DNA of 64,000 nt, taken from assembly GCA_030374765.1 (NCBI GenBank), contig JARGXX010000095.1, positions 2,728,001 to 2,792,000 of the forward strand, written 5' to 3'. Position 1 is the first letter of the stretch, and every line of letters starts with the position of its first letter. This DNA comes from Agarophyton chilense (Eukaryota; Rhodophyta; Florideophyceae; Gracilariales; Gracilariaceae). Shown piece by piece: positions 32,016-45,216 of this stretch. A model generated the notes under the pieces. That model made no database searches. It was not told the DNA's origin and saw nothing but the letters and a program-made list of their open reading frames with translations. The translations under genes and the position numbers were made by a program.

Positions 32016-35000
32016 GTGGGATTTCGTTCAAACATCTCTGGAGTGACCACAGTCCTGTTGGACACAGGCGCTGGTCCCAATTTGGTCCATCCTGAGCTTC
32101 TTGCGTTTGACTGGTACAAGTTCCTTCAGGCATGGGGACCCCCAGGATTACCGATTCGTCACGTAGACCAGAGAAAATTAAAGGGATACTACCACTTTAC
32201 CCCCAGGTAGGACAATTCAAAGTCCGCACGTGGTTCCTTGTTTGTCATAACTTGGGCGCTGAGGCCATCCGAGCGGCCTCCTTTCTCATTCGATACATTA
32301 GGGCCATTTATTCAGGCCTTATGAAAGTCGCATTCCATCTTGCACCTTCCATCTCCATAACTGGTTCTGCCCCAGGGCCAGAACCTAACCCCAAAATAGC
32401 GATTATCACCGAAAAAAAGAAGTCCAATAAGATTCGCCTGTCAAAGGCCATAACGATGCCCCCGATGACCCAAATTGCTGTATCGGTTCATTCCCACTCC
32501 TCAGGTCTCGTAACGATTCAGAACCTCCCAAAAACGGTTCTGAAGCACCTTACCTTGATGGCCAATGGAGTATTGGACATCAACGCCAACAGGTCCTTTT
32601 TGGTCACAATCAGCAACTTCCGAGATAAGCCAGTGCGGTTACCTAAAGGTACACTGATTATCACTCTACCCGCGCCCGTGGCCATTATGGAGGCCCAAAT
32701 GGATAACCTTTCAACGCAAACTCCCGACGAGTACGTCGACTCTTGGGAGGGGACGGTCGCCATCGGCGCACAATTTAAATCCTATAATCCCCATGTACTT
32801 GATCTCCTCAGGGAATACTGGGCCATGTGGTCAGGTCGATTGGGCACACTCAGAGCCATTACACACCGCATTGACCTTCAGGATGATGCTAGACCACAGT
32901 TCCAGAACCCATACCGTAAAAACCTGAAGGGTAGGGTAATTGTCGCCGATCAGACGGAAAAAAATCGCAAAGCTCACGACATAGAGCCAGTGCGTCCTAA
33001 CCAATCCGAATGGGAAAGTTCCCTTGTCGTCGTCGCGAAGAGGATGGCTCCGCCAGGTTCTGTGTCGACTACAGGAAGCTGAACGCAGTATCCAAGAGGG
33101 ACTCCTACCCGATACTTTGTATGGATGATTGTCTAGATTCTATAGGCGAAGCTGTCGTATTTACCACACTGGACGCTAAATCCGGATATTTGAAAATCCA
33201 TTTGGCCGGAGATGCAAGAGCGCTAACTACCTTTACCACCCATGAAGGTCTGTTAAGACTTACTCATATGCCCTTTGGTTTAATGAATGCGCCAGCAACC
33301 TCCGAACAGGTAATGTAGATCATATTTTCCAGAATCAATCGGAGTTCTCCTTGGTTCATTTGGATGGCGTTATAATGTTCTCACGAACCGTGAAGGAATA
33401 CCTTCGCCACGTGAGGAAGGTGTTAACAATCCTACCGGACGCTGTAGTTACAATGAAACTCCGCAAATGCGCCTCCTTCCAGGCCTCAGTGGACTATCTC
33501 GGTCACGTCGTACTTCCAGAAAAGCTAAAGGTAGCCACACGGACCACGAATGCGATCCGCGAGGCTAACCCTCCCAGAACTCACACGGAACTACGGTCCT
33601 TCGTGGGCTTGTGCAATGTTTACTGACGGTTCATCCAAGGCCTCGCCAAGATCTAGGCCCCACCCAACGCCATGCTGAAGAAGGGATTACCTTCGGAGTT
33701 TGAGGCCCTTCCTGACGACGAGTACGAGGCATTTCAGACCCTAGCGGACAAATTTCTGAACCTACCTGTACTGGCTTTGCCAAAACCCAATAGGCCCTTT
33801 GTCCTGGACACAGAAGCCTCTTATGTGCAGGTGAGATGTGCACTGCTACAGGAACAGGAGTCACCGAAGGACTCTTTACCTATTGGATATTTGAACAGAA
33901 CGCTCACCAGCCCAGAGCGCAACTACAGCACCACCGAAAAAAAATTCCCATCCATCGTATGGTCAGTATTGGCCCTCCGTCCGTACCTAGAGGAAACTAG
34001 GTTTACCATTAGGACAGGACACGATTCAATCCGCTGGTTACTCAATATGACCGACGCATAAAGTCGCCTCGCTCGGTGGCGCCCCAGGCTGACAGAATAT
34101 GGCTACGAAAAAACCTATAGGAAAGACATCAAACAACAAGCAGCAGGTGCCCTGTCGCGAATCGTTACCAACGGAACTGATGACACTCCATTAGACGACC
34201 TAATTTCTACCCCCTTTACAGATGATAAACCTCACGGATATACGGAAACGGATGACCTTATGCGTAGGTTCCAATCGGATGATCATGAGGTAAAGGATAA
34301 TGAATGATACATATTAGACCGAGAGACAGTACGTCCCAATTCGACACCACTTCAGGTTAACGCCATAGCCCCAGAAGAAAAAGAGCTTCTCCCTATAACT
34401 GTTGAGAAACTCCTACAGGCACAGGTCGAATACAAGTACTGCAAGGAAAAAATTCAATGGGTAGGAACCCCTGGATGCCTATTCGACAATGCCCGATTCG
34501 GACTACTATGTCGCCGTTCACCACTAGATGGCGCACTCCAACGGGTAGTACCAAGGTCACTAAGGGCACGACTGCTTAACCAAGCCCATTTTCTTCGCTT
34601 GGCTGGTCACCCTGGAGGCTGACGAATGTACCAGACCCTTAGGAAGTTATTCTACTGGCCATTAATGGCGCAGGACCTTTAGCAAACTGCACGGAACTGT
34701 ACTCCGTGCGCATAAATCCGAGGGTTTCGCACCAACCATCATGCCAAATTGAAGCCTTTCCCTGCCGTAGGTCCGATGGAATTTGTCGCAATGGATATAC
34801 TTGGACCTTTGTCTAAGTCGTCCCATGGGAAACGGTTTGTCTTGATTATATCCGATAGATTTACCAAGCTTACCCGAGCCCTACCCTTAGGGAAGACAAC
34901 AGCCACAGACGTCGCCACGACCTTCTTGTCCTACTGATTATATCAATATGGCATGCCACTCTACATCCTTACAGATGATGGCAGCCAGTTTGTATCCAAA

Positions 35001-36257
35001 TTCTTTTCACACGTTTGAGCTACCTTCGGTATCAAACATATTACCATCACGGCGTACCACCCGCGAACCAATGGCCAAGCCGAACACATCAACCGCCCAC
35101 TTCTGGACATATTGGCGCACTATGTTTCGGAGCACAAATTGGACCGGGGCTAATACGTTGAGCCATTGGTTTATGCCTACAACACGTTGGTGCACGCTTC
35201 CACAGGGACAACACCGTTCGACTTAACGCTAACGAGATCGCCGCCACCGATAGCTGTTGACCTTCAGGAGTCTATCACACCTCAGGACATAACCGAAAGG
35301 ATGAACCCGACTCAGGCGAACCGCTACTCAGGCCGACGCATCGACCACATTATCCAATCGGCAAGAGCTGTACTAACCAAAGCCCTGCGGCGCTACAAAA
35401 TCAATTTCGAAAAGGCCGTTCGGAACAGACTGAGTTTGGGGAAAGGAGAACTCGTTTACCTGGATTGGCCACCGAAGGATAGCGAGGACCTTGAAGACAC
35501 TACGCAGAAGCACCTATTCCGCTCTACGGGACCATAGAAAGTCCTTAAGGCCAATCAACACACCTTTACGTTACTATTTGACGGCCTACAGCACACCGTA
35601 TCGATTGATCGGGTGACACGAGCTCCCAGCTCCCCCGAATCACAAACGTCCCAGTCCCCTGGCCCAACGGAATCACTACGACCTCAGGTCGACGCTCAAT
35701 TCCCCACACCCCTTAAAGCAGTTCCCGGGGATCCAAATAGCCCCATGGACCCAATGGTCAATGCCACTGACGATGACCCATCTCTTCCCACCGAATACGA
35801 TGGATTCCATATTTTGGACCACACTCTTCCTCCGGAGAATGAATACCAACTGGAATATGCGATTGAGCGCAGCATCTCCCCCGGTCGGGGAGAAGATGGA
35901 ACTTTGCGCTCTCGCGTCTGTTGGTTCGTCTACACACCTTTGGAAGATAATTGGGAAGAGCTTGATACCATTCCGGCTAATTTTATCGCCCGCTATTGGC
36001 GCAGAATCGGCCGCACAAAGCGCAGCCTTCAGAACGCGGCAACCATGGGTCTGAGAAATCCAAAAATGACTCTCGAAACGCCTCCCGACACGACGGTTCG
36101 CCGTAGCGCCCGCATCAGGGAAGACTATCAGTCCTCAGGCGACAGCCGAGGAATTCCTGAGACACGTTCAAGATTGGATGACGTCTCGGGGCATGCAAGT
36201 TTAGGACATAGGAGCGACCTTGGGAAAGCACAAGCATTACTTCATTTGACTAAATAA
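32016..36257 (+). pseudogene. pol: Pol region of inner B element: protease, RT, RNase H, integrase, chromodomain
   Basis: The protease motif LLDTGAGPNLVHPELL lies near 32055. RT pieces include RFCVDYRKLNAVSKRDSYPI and FTTLDAKSGY near 33060-33190, and RSFVGLCNVY near 33600. RNase H shows LDTEASYVQVRCAL and ERNYSTTEKK near 33800-33940. The integrase core shows MEFVAMDILGPL near 34780 and a HPRTNGQAE-like stretch near 35060. The chromodomain (YAIERSISPGRGEDGTLRSR, CWFVYTPLEDNWEELDTI) lies near 35850-35970. The same set is readable in reverse in the outer copy. It has many breaks. Confidence 0.85.
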
Positions 36258-36493
36258 CAGGAGCCTAACAGCCCCCGTCATGACCTCACGGTTTGCGGAA
36301 GCGCTGCTAACACCAATAGCACTCATTGGGGGTGGCGCAGGAGTAACTCCGTCGTTCTCATTGGAACGTGCAAGAGAAAACCAGGACTAGGGTGCCCGTA
36401 GAAGCCTACTGTACCACTAAGACCGGCCCGAGCGAGCCGAGCACACTTCTTTGGCGGAGATTCACCCGAAGAGCTCTTGTCACCATCGAGAGC

Positions 36494-38305
36494 CTATTGG
36501 TCGCTCGTATTTAGACCATACCGTGCATCCAAGGCGGCAGTAACCCTCTGGGACATCACTTGGGAATTCTGCTGCAGGATGTGGATCATGTTTGTCTTTA
36601 GATCCTGACACTCTTGGACTACCAACGCGTAGCGCAACGAGCGACGCGCCCGAAAGCAAGCTTCTCTCAGGACTGTCGCAATGTCCGTCGGTGCCAGAAT
36701 ACCAACGGTACGGCAGACATGACGGAGATCCAAAGCCGCAGCCATGAACGAAGCGGGAAAGTGCGGCAACGGAGAGGACGGAGCGATGAAGACGCGCCCA
36801 ATGGACGTCTGAGCAAGTGCGTCACGTACAGGACTTTCGGCTTCGACAGTAACATCGCCAGAAGGGATGTCTACTTGGGCGAGGGGCGGCTCATATGGCT
36901 GTTAATCTTGAGGAGCAGCGCCCGGAAGAGCTGGAGGAACGGAAGCGGTCGCCAACACAACAACGGACTCGACAGGAGGATTGACGTCCTCCACGGGCAG
37001 GACGAAGGGATATTCCCCGAAGGATTCTCCATCGGACATACCAGCTCGAACCAACGGCATGGCTTCCACATCAGGCTCGAAGCACAGGGGATCTAAACCA
37101 ATTGCTTTCAAGTAATAGTTCGGCACATGACGCCTCGTAATGTCCGATGGTTTATTTATCAAAGGCTTAGCGGGATAGGCACGAGCGTGGACCCGGCCCT
37201 GTGGATGTAGAGGAATAGGCGAGAACGAGTCTGTATCTTGGTTATACCAAAAGAACCCAGGAGTCTTGCAACACTCGACCTGTAGGACATGATTCAAATG
37301 GGCTTCGGCCTCCTCGACGTCTATATTGGTCCCACGGACGATACTTTGGATTCACAGGTTTTTCAGGAATCGGATCATGATGTATGGGCGCGGAACCACA
37401 CGACTTCGAGGACCGCCTATGTTCTCGTCTTGCCATACCCTCCAATACTCGGAACGGACATTACCACGATCGCTGTATTTCGCGGTATCCAGGAAGGCCA
37501 TAAGAGACATCACCCCGAACCTAACGAAGAGTACCTGCCAGGACAACCAAGATTTTCGGTCAATGTCGTCATCCTTGAGTTGGGACGAATCATACGCCAC
37601 CGCGGACGGCGTGGGGACCAGAAGGAGCGGCGAAACACGCCAGTACATGGACAATTGTTTTTCATCAGCACGAGGCAACGAGAGAAATAACGGAGGACGC
37701 TTTTCGGCGCTCATCTCGTGAGAATTCACCTGGTGCCAGCAGAAGAAAAGCTCTAGGGATTTATGTAAACGGCCATCGGGCTCATGCATCTCGTTCCAAT
37801 AGACCCTATTGAACATCCAAAACAGGCGGTCATACGGCGGTCGAAAGCAGATGAGCGCCAAGAGGTTGTGACCCGCCAGAGGAAATCGCATTTGAAGCGA
37901 GATGAAGTCCGTGTATAGGTGTAGAATGATTTTGTTCACTCTAAACTGGTTTTCGGCTTCCTTTCCGCAGCGGACGTATAGTATGTTCGCTTGGATGAGG
38001 ATGCGACATTGTGTCGCCGAACGCAGATCCATCGAACAATTCAACTTTCGGTTATACCACGAGACGCTGCGCGCGTTTTTGCTGCCCCTCCAAAAATTGG
38101 GTATCTTCGCGAACCTCTGGGTGTCGAAATACATATGAAAGAACCTTTGGTATTCTTCCATAGAGGACGGAAGAATGACATGACGCACTTCCGGCGAGTT
38201 TCGTCCGATGGTATGGTCATAACGGTCTCCGGGACGTTCGTAAGCCACTTGGTATCCCGAGGAGCTCCTTGCTTGGTTGTTTGAAGCCATCGTGCCGCTG
38301 CCCAC
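36494..38305 (-). pseudogene. Antisense ORF region of inner B element
   Basis: A minus-strand protein region between pol and the 3' LTR, in the same place as in A1 and A2. It begins near 38305 or at MASNNQARSSSGYQ (near 38290) and ends near 36494 with SQRVTAALDARYGLNTSDQ. The longest open stretch has 317 codons. Similarity to the A proteins is weak but ordered: RVVPRPYIMIRFLKNL against RVWYIPPMLRTFMRQIDL, VRSEYWRVWQDEN against NSRYWALVAAEW, GFFWYNQDTDSFSPI against NWVYYNPFEGVRI, and a C-terminal VGILAPTDIATVLREA against VGLRPSEISGDVAAMRDA. It is a broken copy. The function is unknown. Confidence 0.7.
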
Positions 38306-38823
38306 AGGCTGGTCGGCCGGGAAATGGATATATAAGCCGACGGAAGCGACATAGTCCGGAGGGAGAATAGCATATCCAACGGGCTTATTTGGCGAGTTCG
38401 GTATCGCCCGCGACTAATAAAAAAGTACCACGATGGGAAGACGAGGTAACGGAGTTGACCCAAACAGACTGCCAGGGGTGAACCACGGTGGAAGAAGCGC
38501 GGAGGGTCGCCAAAAAAAACGGAGACTATTGAAGGCCCCGATAACCGTCAGAGGTGAAGAAGCCAGTGAAGCATCTCGTCAACGCGACGCGAGGAATATG
38601 CCGGCGATGCACCTATGGCAAGCGCTCACGGCGCGCTGGAGTTTCCGTCTTTATGCAAATTAATTGCCCTCAGGCGCCAATGGTCAACTTGCGCTTCCCC
38701 GCATCCCCGCAGGCCATGACGACGCGACTTCCCGTCGCGCAATGGTACCGGGAGGAACAAAGTGCTCGCTTCCACTGGGTCAATCATAATGCTATCTGGA
38801 CTTAGCCGTGACCGCCGAATCCT

Positions 38824-38836
38824 AAAAAGGAAGATA
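38824..38836 (+). other. Purine-rich tract before the inner B 3' LTR
   Basis: AAAAAGGAAGATA lies directly before TGTGAAGG, where a polypurine tract is expected. Confidence 0.6.
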
Positions 38837-39280
38837 TGTGAAGGAGGGATGATAACGGTTGAGCTCTGTAAGCCGCCGGGTCCTGAGGTAACACACAGAC
38901 AACACGTCGACGAATCGACCTCAGGTGTACTCATGCAGATTATTAGTTTTTTAATTGGTGTAATAGCTTCGCATTACAATGCCAGGGAGATCCCAGCGCC
39001 TCGCTAGTACTATTTACTTGGCTCGAGTGACGCTTCTCCCTTAGAGTAAGGTAGGCACTGTTAGGCTACTAAATTACCCCTATGGTACATTAATTCCACC
39101 AATTGGTCTTCAAGCCATCGTTTCCATAGCTCCAACCTATAAGAATACGCAGTAAACGCCAGCCCATTGCACCAAGTACTCTGGGAGTGCCGCCGTCAAG
39201 GATACGAACCTAAGCACCCGCTCTGCCTTGCTACCTCCGAGTTGAGACCAGTACGCTGACCCACCAGTCACTGCGTTACA
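38837..39280 (+). repeat. 3' LTR of inner B element
   Basis: About 444 bases from TGTGAAGGAGG to CACTGCGTTACA. It differs from the 5' LTR at roughly one base in six by hand count. Confidence 0.92.
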
Positions 39281-39364
39281 TTTCCTCAGACGGGCGTGAC
39301 CGGAGACGGCGTCCGAACCTTGAGAGCGTCTCAGGTCTTCCTCAGGTATCGCCTGAGGACGGAA

Positions 39365-42300
39365 TTAGTTCTCTGATGCGGGTGGTACTGCGAACCGTCG
39401 TGTCGGAAGGTGTTGAGAGGGGCATTTCAGGAGACGTTTCGGTATTATTCGGGCCGAGCGTTGCCCCCTCTTGAAGGCTGGATTCCGTGCTGCCGATTTT
39501 GCGCCAATAGCCGGCGATAAAATTAGCCGGAACGTTTCCAGGCTCTTGCCAAGTGTCCTCTTCAGGGGTGTAACCGAACTAACGGACGCGATAGCGCATA
39601 GTTCCATCTTCTTTCCGACCGGCGGAGATGATGCGCTCGGTCACGTTTTCTGATTAGTGTTCATTCTTCGGAAGGAAAGTGTGGTCCAGAGGGGCGAAAC
39701 CATCGGAGTCGGTTGGAAAAACTGATTCATCATAATTGGCAGTGACCATTGGGACCATGGGGCTAGTAGGGTTCGCGGGAACTGCCTTAGACGGTATGGG
39801 GATTTGAGCGTCGACCTGAAGTCGTAGTGATTTCGTTGGGCCAGGGGACTGGAACTTTGGTGATTCGGGAGACTTGGGGGCTCGTGTCAGCCGATCGATA
39901 GATACGGTGTCTTGTAGGTCGTAAATTAGTAACGTAATGGTGTGTTGATTGGCCTTAAGGAATTTTCATGGTCCTGTAGAGCGGTCTAGGAGCTTCCGCG
40001 TAGTGTTCTCGAGCTTATCACTGTCCTTCGGTGGCCGGTGCAGGTAAACCAATTCATCTTTCCCAAATGTAGGTGTGTTCCAGACGCCTTTGTTGAAATT
40101 GACCTTATTGCGCCGTTGGGCTTTGGCCAGTGCAGCTCTGGCAGATTGGAGAATGCGGTAGATGCGTCGGCACGAGTAGCGCTTCGCCTGAGTCGGGGTC
40201 ATCCTTTCGGTTATGTCCTGGGGTTTGATAGACTCCTGAAGGTCAACAGCTATCGACGGCGGCGATCTCGTTAGCGTTAAGTCGAAAGGCGTTGTCCCCA
40301 TGGAAGCGTGCACTTGCGTGTTGTAGGCATAAACCAGTGGCTCAACGTAGTCGTCCCAGTCCAATTGGTGCTCCGATACATAGTGTGCCAGTCGGTCCAT
40401 AAGTGTGCAGTTGATGCGTTCGGCTTGCCCATTGGTTCGCGGGTGGTACGCCGTGATGGTCATATGTTTGATACCTAAGGTAGCTCAAACGTGTGAAAAG
40501 AATTTGGATACAAACTGGCTGCCGTCATCTGCAAGGAGGTAGAATGGCATGCCATATTGATATAATCAGTAGGACAAGAAGTTTGTGGCGACGTCTGTGG
40601 CTGTTGTCTTCCCTAAGGGTAGGGCTCCGGTTAGCTTGGTAAACCTATCGGATATAATCAAGACAAACCGTTTCCCATGGGACGACTTAGACAAAGGTCC
40701 AAGTATATCTATTGCGCCAAATTCCATCGGACATACGGCAGGGAAGAGCTTCAATTTGGCATGATGGTTCGCACGATACCCTCGGATTTGTGCGCACGAA
40801 GTACAGTTCCGTGCAGCTGGCCATGGGTCCTGCGCCATTAGTGGCCAGTAAAATAACTTTCTTAGGTTCTAGTACATTCGTCAGACTCCAGGGTGACCAG
40901 GCAAGCGAGGAAAATGTGCAAGGGTTAGGAATAGCGCCCTCAATGACCTTGGTACTACCCGTTGGAGTGCGCCATCTAGTGGTGAACGGCGACATAGTAG
41001 TCCAAATGGGTCATAGTCGAATAGGTATCCAGGGGTTCCTACCCATTGAATTGTTTCCTTGCAGTACTCGTCTTCGACTTGCGTCTGTAGGAGTTCCTCA
41101 AAAGTTGTAGGGAGGATCTCTCTTTTCTCTTGGGCTATGGCGTTAACATGAAGTGGTGTCGAACTGAGCCGTACTCTCTCCCACTCCAATAGGTATACTT
41201 CATTATCCTTTCCCTCAGGATCATCCGATTGGAATCTACCCGTAAGTTCATCTGTTTCTGTATAGTCCTTAGATCCATCATCTGTACAGGGGGTGGGAAT
41301 TAGGTCGTCTAATGGAATGTCATCAGTTCCGTCGGTAATGATTGGCGAGAGAGCATCTGCTGCCTGGGGCTCGATGCCCGGCCTATAGGGTATCTCGTAC
41401 TCATATTCTAACAGCCTGAGGCGCTCTCTAGTGAAGCGCCTTGATGCATCGATCATTTTGAGTAACCAGCGGAGTGAATCATGGTCTGTTCAAATGGTAA
41501 ACCGGGTTCCTTTGAGGTACGGACGGAGTGTCAAAACGGACCATACCATGGCTAGACATTTCTTTTCGGTTGTACTGTAGTTTCGTACTGCACTGGTGAG
41601 CGTTCCGCTACAGTATCCAGTAGGTCGATAGTCCTTCGGTGACTCCTGTTACTGTAGCACTGTACATCCCAATTAGACATCAAAGGCGTCTGTGTCCAGG
41701 ACAAAGTGCCTATTGGGTTTTGGTAAAGCCAGTATAGGTGGGTTCAGCGTATTTGTTCTTTAGGGTCTGAAATGCCTCGTACTGGTCGTCGGTAAGGGCC
41801 TCAAACTCGGGAGGTAATCCTTTCTTCAGCATCGAGTTGAGAGGGGCTGAGATCTTGGAAAACCCTTGGACGAACCGTCGGTACACATTTCACAAGCCCG
41901 CGAAGGATCGTAGTTCCGTGTTGTTCCTGGGAGGCTTACCTTGGCGAATGGCATTTTTGGCCCGTATGGCCACGTTTAGCTTTCTTAGGAGGACGAAGTG
42001 AGCGAGATAGTCCACCGAGGCCTGAAAGAAAGCGCATTGGCGGAATTAAAATGTTTTTCCAGTGTCCTGTAGGATTGTTAGCACCTTCCTCACGTGGCGA
42101 AGGTGTTCTTTCACGGACCGTGAGAAGATTATAACGTCATTCAAACAGACCAGGGCGAACTTACATTTGACTCTGGACAGTAGGATGTCCATCACCTGTT
42201 GGAAAGTTGCTGGTGCATTCTTTAAACCAAAGGGCATACGAGTAAATCTGACCAGACTTTCATGGATGGTAAAGGTTGACAGCGTTCTCGCATCTTCGAT

Positions 42301-44700
42301 CGAAGGGATTCGCCAGTATCCGGAGTTAGCGTCCAGTGTGTTAAATACGACAGCTTCGCCTAAGGAATCCAGACAGTCAGCCATGCCGGGTATCGGATAT
42401 GAGTCCCTCTTGGTTACTGCGTTCAGCTTCCTGTACTCGACACAGAACCTGACGGAGCCATATTTCTTTGACACGAGGACAAAGGAACTTGCCCATTTGG
42501 ATTAGTTCGGAGGTGCCGGCTCTATGACTTGAGCTTTGCGCTTCTTGTCCATCTGGTCAGCGACAATTTCCCTACCTTTAAGGCCTGTACGGTATGGGTG
42601 CTGGAACTGTGGTCTAGCATCATCCTGAAGGTCAATGCGGTGTATAGTGGCTCTGATTGTGCCCAATCTACCTTACTACATGGCCTGGTACTCCCTGAGG
42701 ATATCAAGTACCTCAGGGTTTTAGTATTCGAATTCTGCGCCGATAGCGACCGTCCCCTCCCAAGAGTCGACGTCCTCGTCGGAAGTTCGTGTTGAACGGT
42801 TATCCATTTGGATTTCCATGATGGCCACGTGCGCGGGTAGAGTGATGCCAATCACTGTATATTTAGGTAAACGTACGGATTTATCTCTAAAGTTGCTGAT
42901 TGTGACCAAGAAAGGCTGTTGGAGGGAATGTCCATTACTCCATTGGCCATCAAGGTAAGGTGCTTCAGAACCGTTTTCGGGTTGTTTTGAATCGTTAGGA
43001 GACCTGAGGACTGGTAATGGACCGATACAGCGATCTGGTCCATCGGTGGTTTCGATATGGCCTTTGACAGGCAAACCTTATTGGACTTCTTGTTTTTGGA
43101 GACAACCGCTCGTTTGAGGTTAGCTTTTGGCCCTGAGGCGGAATGAGTTATGTAGATGGAAGGTGCGCGTTATAATGCGACTTTCCTAAGGCCTGGATAA
43201 ATGGCCTTAATGTATCGATCGATAAACGAATTCCCTAGGATTGACTCAGCGCCAAAGTTAGGACATACAAGGAACCACGTGCGGACTTTGAATTGTCCGA
43301 CCTGGAGGTAAAGTGGTACCATCCATTATAACGTCATCCGTGGGGTAGGTATGAAAGAGGTCATGAATGACCTGAAGGTATGACCTAATGAGCTCACGGC
43401 CTTGAGCATCCACGAGGTTAGTTGTGCCAGACATATTCCAAACCACTCGGGCACGCGCCTGTCCTGTAAGGAACAAATGAAAAAGGTACAGGGCGGCGCC
43501 CTCGTGGACACCGTTCTGATCGCAGGCCGTACGGAACAAACTGAGAAACATAAGAACAGCATTAAAATTAGAACCCAAGAACTTGTCTGTAAAGGTTAGT
43601 TGCATCCGTTTGGCTTATTTGGCGAATCTTCGAGCCACCTAACCAGAATATTTCATGGACCTGTCGGTCTGTCGGTAATTCTGGTAGTAAAGAACCTTGA
43701 GGAAAAGTTTGTTTGAGGTTGTCAGTGGTTTGAGGTCTCGAACGGCAGCCTCATTCACTTCTGAGTTGTTAGTTTCGGTCAACGCCGATTTGGAATCACT
43801 CGTGTCCGAATGGTCCCTTCTTTTACTTCTTCTGTTCTTCGTTCTCCTGCGGTTACTCCTTTTCTTTGCAGCGGAATATGGACCTAAAGGATCAATCTCT
43901 CTATCCGATCCGATCGAGCCCTGAGGTCTCTGTACCTCAAATTGTCCCTTGGGAAGGGAAATTTGTCTCTCTTCTAGACGCAAAGCCTCTCTTCTGCTCT
44001 TAGACTGTCTTTCCATTGTACATTCCTGATGGGTTTTCCGGCGAGGGGCGGGTAATACCGCCACTCCTCGGGGTTCAGTAAGCGGTTGCCATATGGAAGC
44101 CGGATGGTTGACTTGTAGAGTGGTCTTAGGGACGGCATTTCCTGACTGGATAGTGACTGCTCCTTGAACCGCCTGAAGGAGGAAGTCTATGAATAACTCA
44201 GAATCTATGACCTTGGGAACGATTCGCGTAATGAGGTAGTCCTTATGGTCAGCGATCGCCGTAGCGAGTTGCTTGTTCACAATGGAATCCACATGGGCTG
44301 AACAGAGCTCATGGAGACGGGGCCAGGGAATATCTTCAAGTCCTACAGGAATGTTCTATCTAATTCCTTCGGTCTTAAGAGGTTCTTTTTGGGGTTTTAA
44401 TGGCCTAGAGGTGGCCCTGGTGAGGCCTTCTCGTAAACGCGCTGCTATCGTGGGGTCTCGGCGAATCCCTTCAGGGTCGTCCATGGGAGTCAGTACTACT
44501 TGCGGCTGGTGTCGTGTGCTCCTGCGGTCGCTAATATTATCACCTTTTGGTTCAGGAGCCATAGGCGATGTTACAGTCACAACTGGCCTTGCTGGAGGAG
44601 TCCTATGGTCTGGTCGGTTGCGTGTGTTTCATGCATCCAAAATGGTGGTTGCTTCTGTACTTCTGGTCCATTGGGGAATTAAACCAAAGATTAAAATCCG
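39365..44700 (-). pseudogene. gag-pol: Gag-Pol region of outer B element
   Basis: Read on the minus strand from right to left: a Gag N terminus with Pro/Arg-rich and basic Ser/Lys stretches (44292-43639), and a capsid-like core (LRSYLQVIHDLFHTY, 43605-43258). The protease neighbourhood follows. RT shows FCVEYRKLNAVTKRDSYPIP and FGLKNAPATFQQVMDILLSR (42474-42046). Next come RNase H, then the integrase with TSCAQIRGYRANHH and MEFGAIDILGPLSKSSHGKR (40838-40566) and HPRTNGQAERINCTLMDRL (40463-40400). The chromodomain remains end at 39365. All correspond to the inner B copy at nucleotide level. It is broken, with many breaks. Confidence 0.85.
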
Positions 44701-44765
44701 GATAATTCTTCTTTCCAGTGGTCTGTTCTATTACTCCTAAGGAATTCTAAAATGGGAGACGAAAA

Positions 44766-45216
44766 TGTAACGCAATGACTGGTGGGTCAGCGTACTGGTC
44801 TCAACCTGGGGTAGCGTGGTAGAGCGGGTCCTAAGGTTTGTAGCCTTGACGTCGGAATTCCCAGAGTACTTGTTGCATTGAGCAGGCTTTTACTGCGTAG
44901 TCCTACATATCAGAGCTACGGAAACGATTGCTTGAAGACCAATTGGTGGAACTAATGTACAAAAGGGGGAACTTTAGTATCTTAACGGTGCCTACCTGAT
45001 TCTAAGGGAGAAGCGTTACTCGAAACAAGTAAATATCAATGGCGAGGGGCTGGGATCTCCCTGGCACTGTAAAGCTATTCTATTACATTAAATAAAACAG
45101 AATAAAATAATTATTTAAATGTGTTCAGCTGAGGTCGGCCAGTGTACGTGGTGTCTATAAAATAACTCGGGCCCAGGCGGCTTACAGAACTCAGTCATAA
45201 TGGTTGCTGCTTCACA
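44766..45216 (-). repeat. 5' LTR of outer B element
   Basis: About 451 bases, TGTAACGCAATGACTGG to GGTTGCTGCTTCACA on the plus strand. ATTTG follows at 45217-45221, pairing with ATATG at 27412-27416. Confidence 0.92.

Larger units (their letters stand above)
29117..39280 (+). mobile_element. Ty3/gypsy element B, inner copy on plus strand (10164 bases)
   Basis: A full-length element nested in the outer B element. Its parts in order are 5' LTR (29117-29562), primer-binding site, Gag (29688-31600), protease (about 32050), RT, RNase H, integrase, chromodomain (to about 36030), antisense ORF on the minus strand (36494-38305), purine-rich tract and 3' LTR (38837-39280). The outer element's sequence reads across the two edges when compared with the matching part of the inner copy, so the edges are real insertion points. 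Flanks read TATTC and TTTCC, at best a decayed target duplication. It is broken in every gene, with well over ten breaks, and is old. Confidence 0.92.
27417..45216 (-). mobile_element. Ty3/gypsy element B, outer copy on minus strand (interrupted by 29117-39280)
   Basis: The 3' LTR lies at 27417-27862 and the 5' LTR at 44766-45216. Between them, in reversed order, are antisense-ORF pieces on the plus strand (28319-28997), chromodomain, integrase, RNase H, RT, protease and Gag (39365-44700). The middle is occupied by a whole second B element in the opposite orientation. Flanking bases read ATATG on the left and ATTTG on the right, a decayed 5-base target duplication. Its LTRs differ at roughly one base in eight by hand count, so it is an old copy. 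It is broken, with many breaks. Confidence 0.9.
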
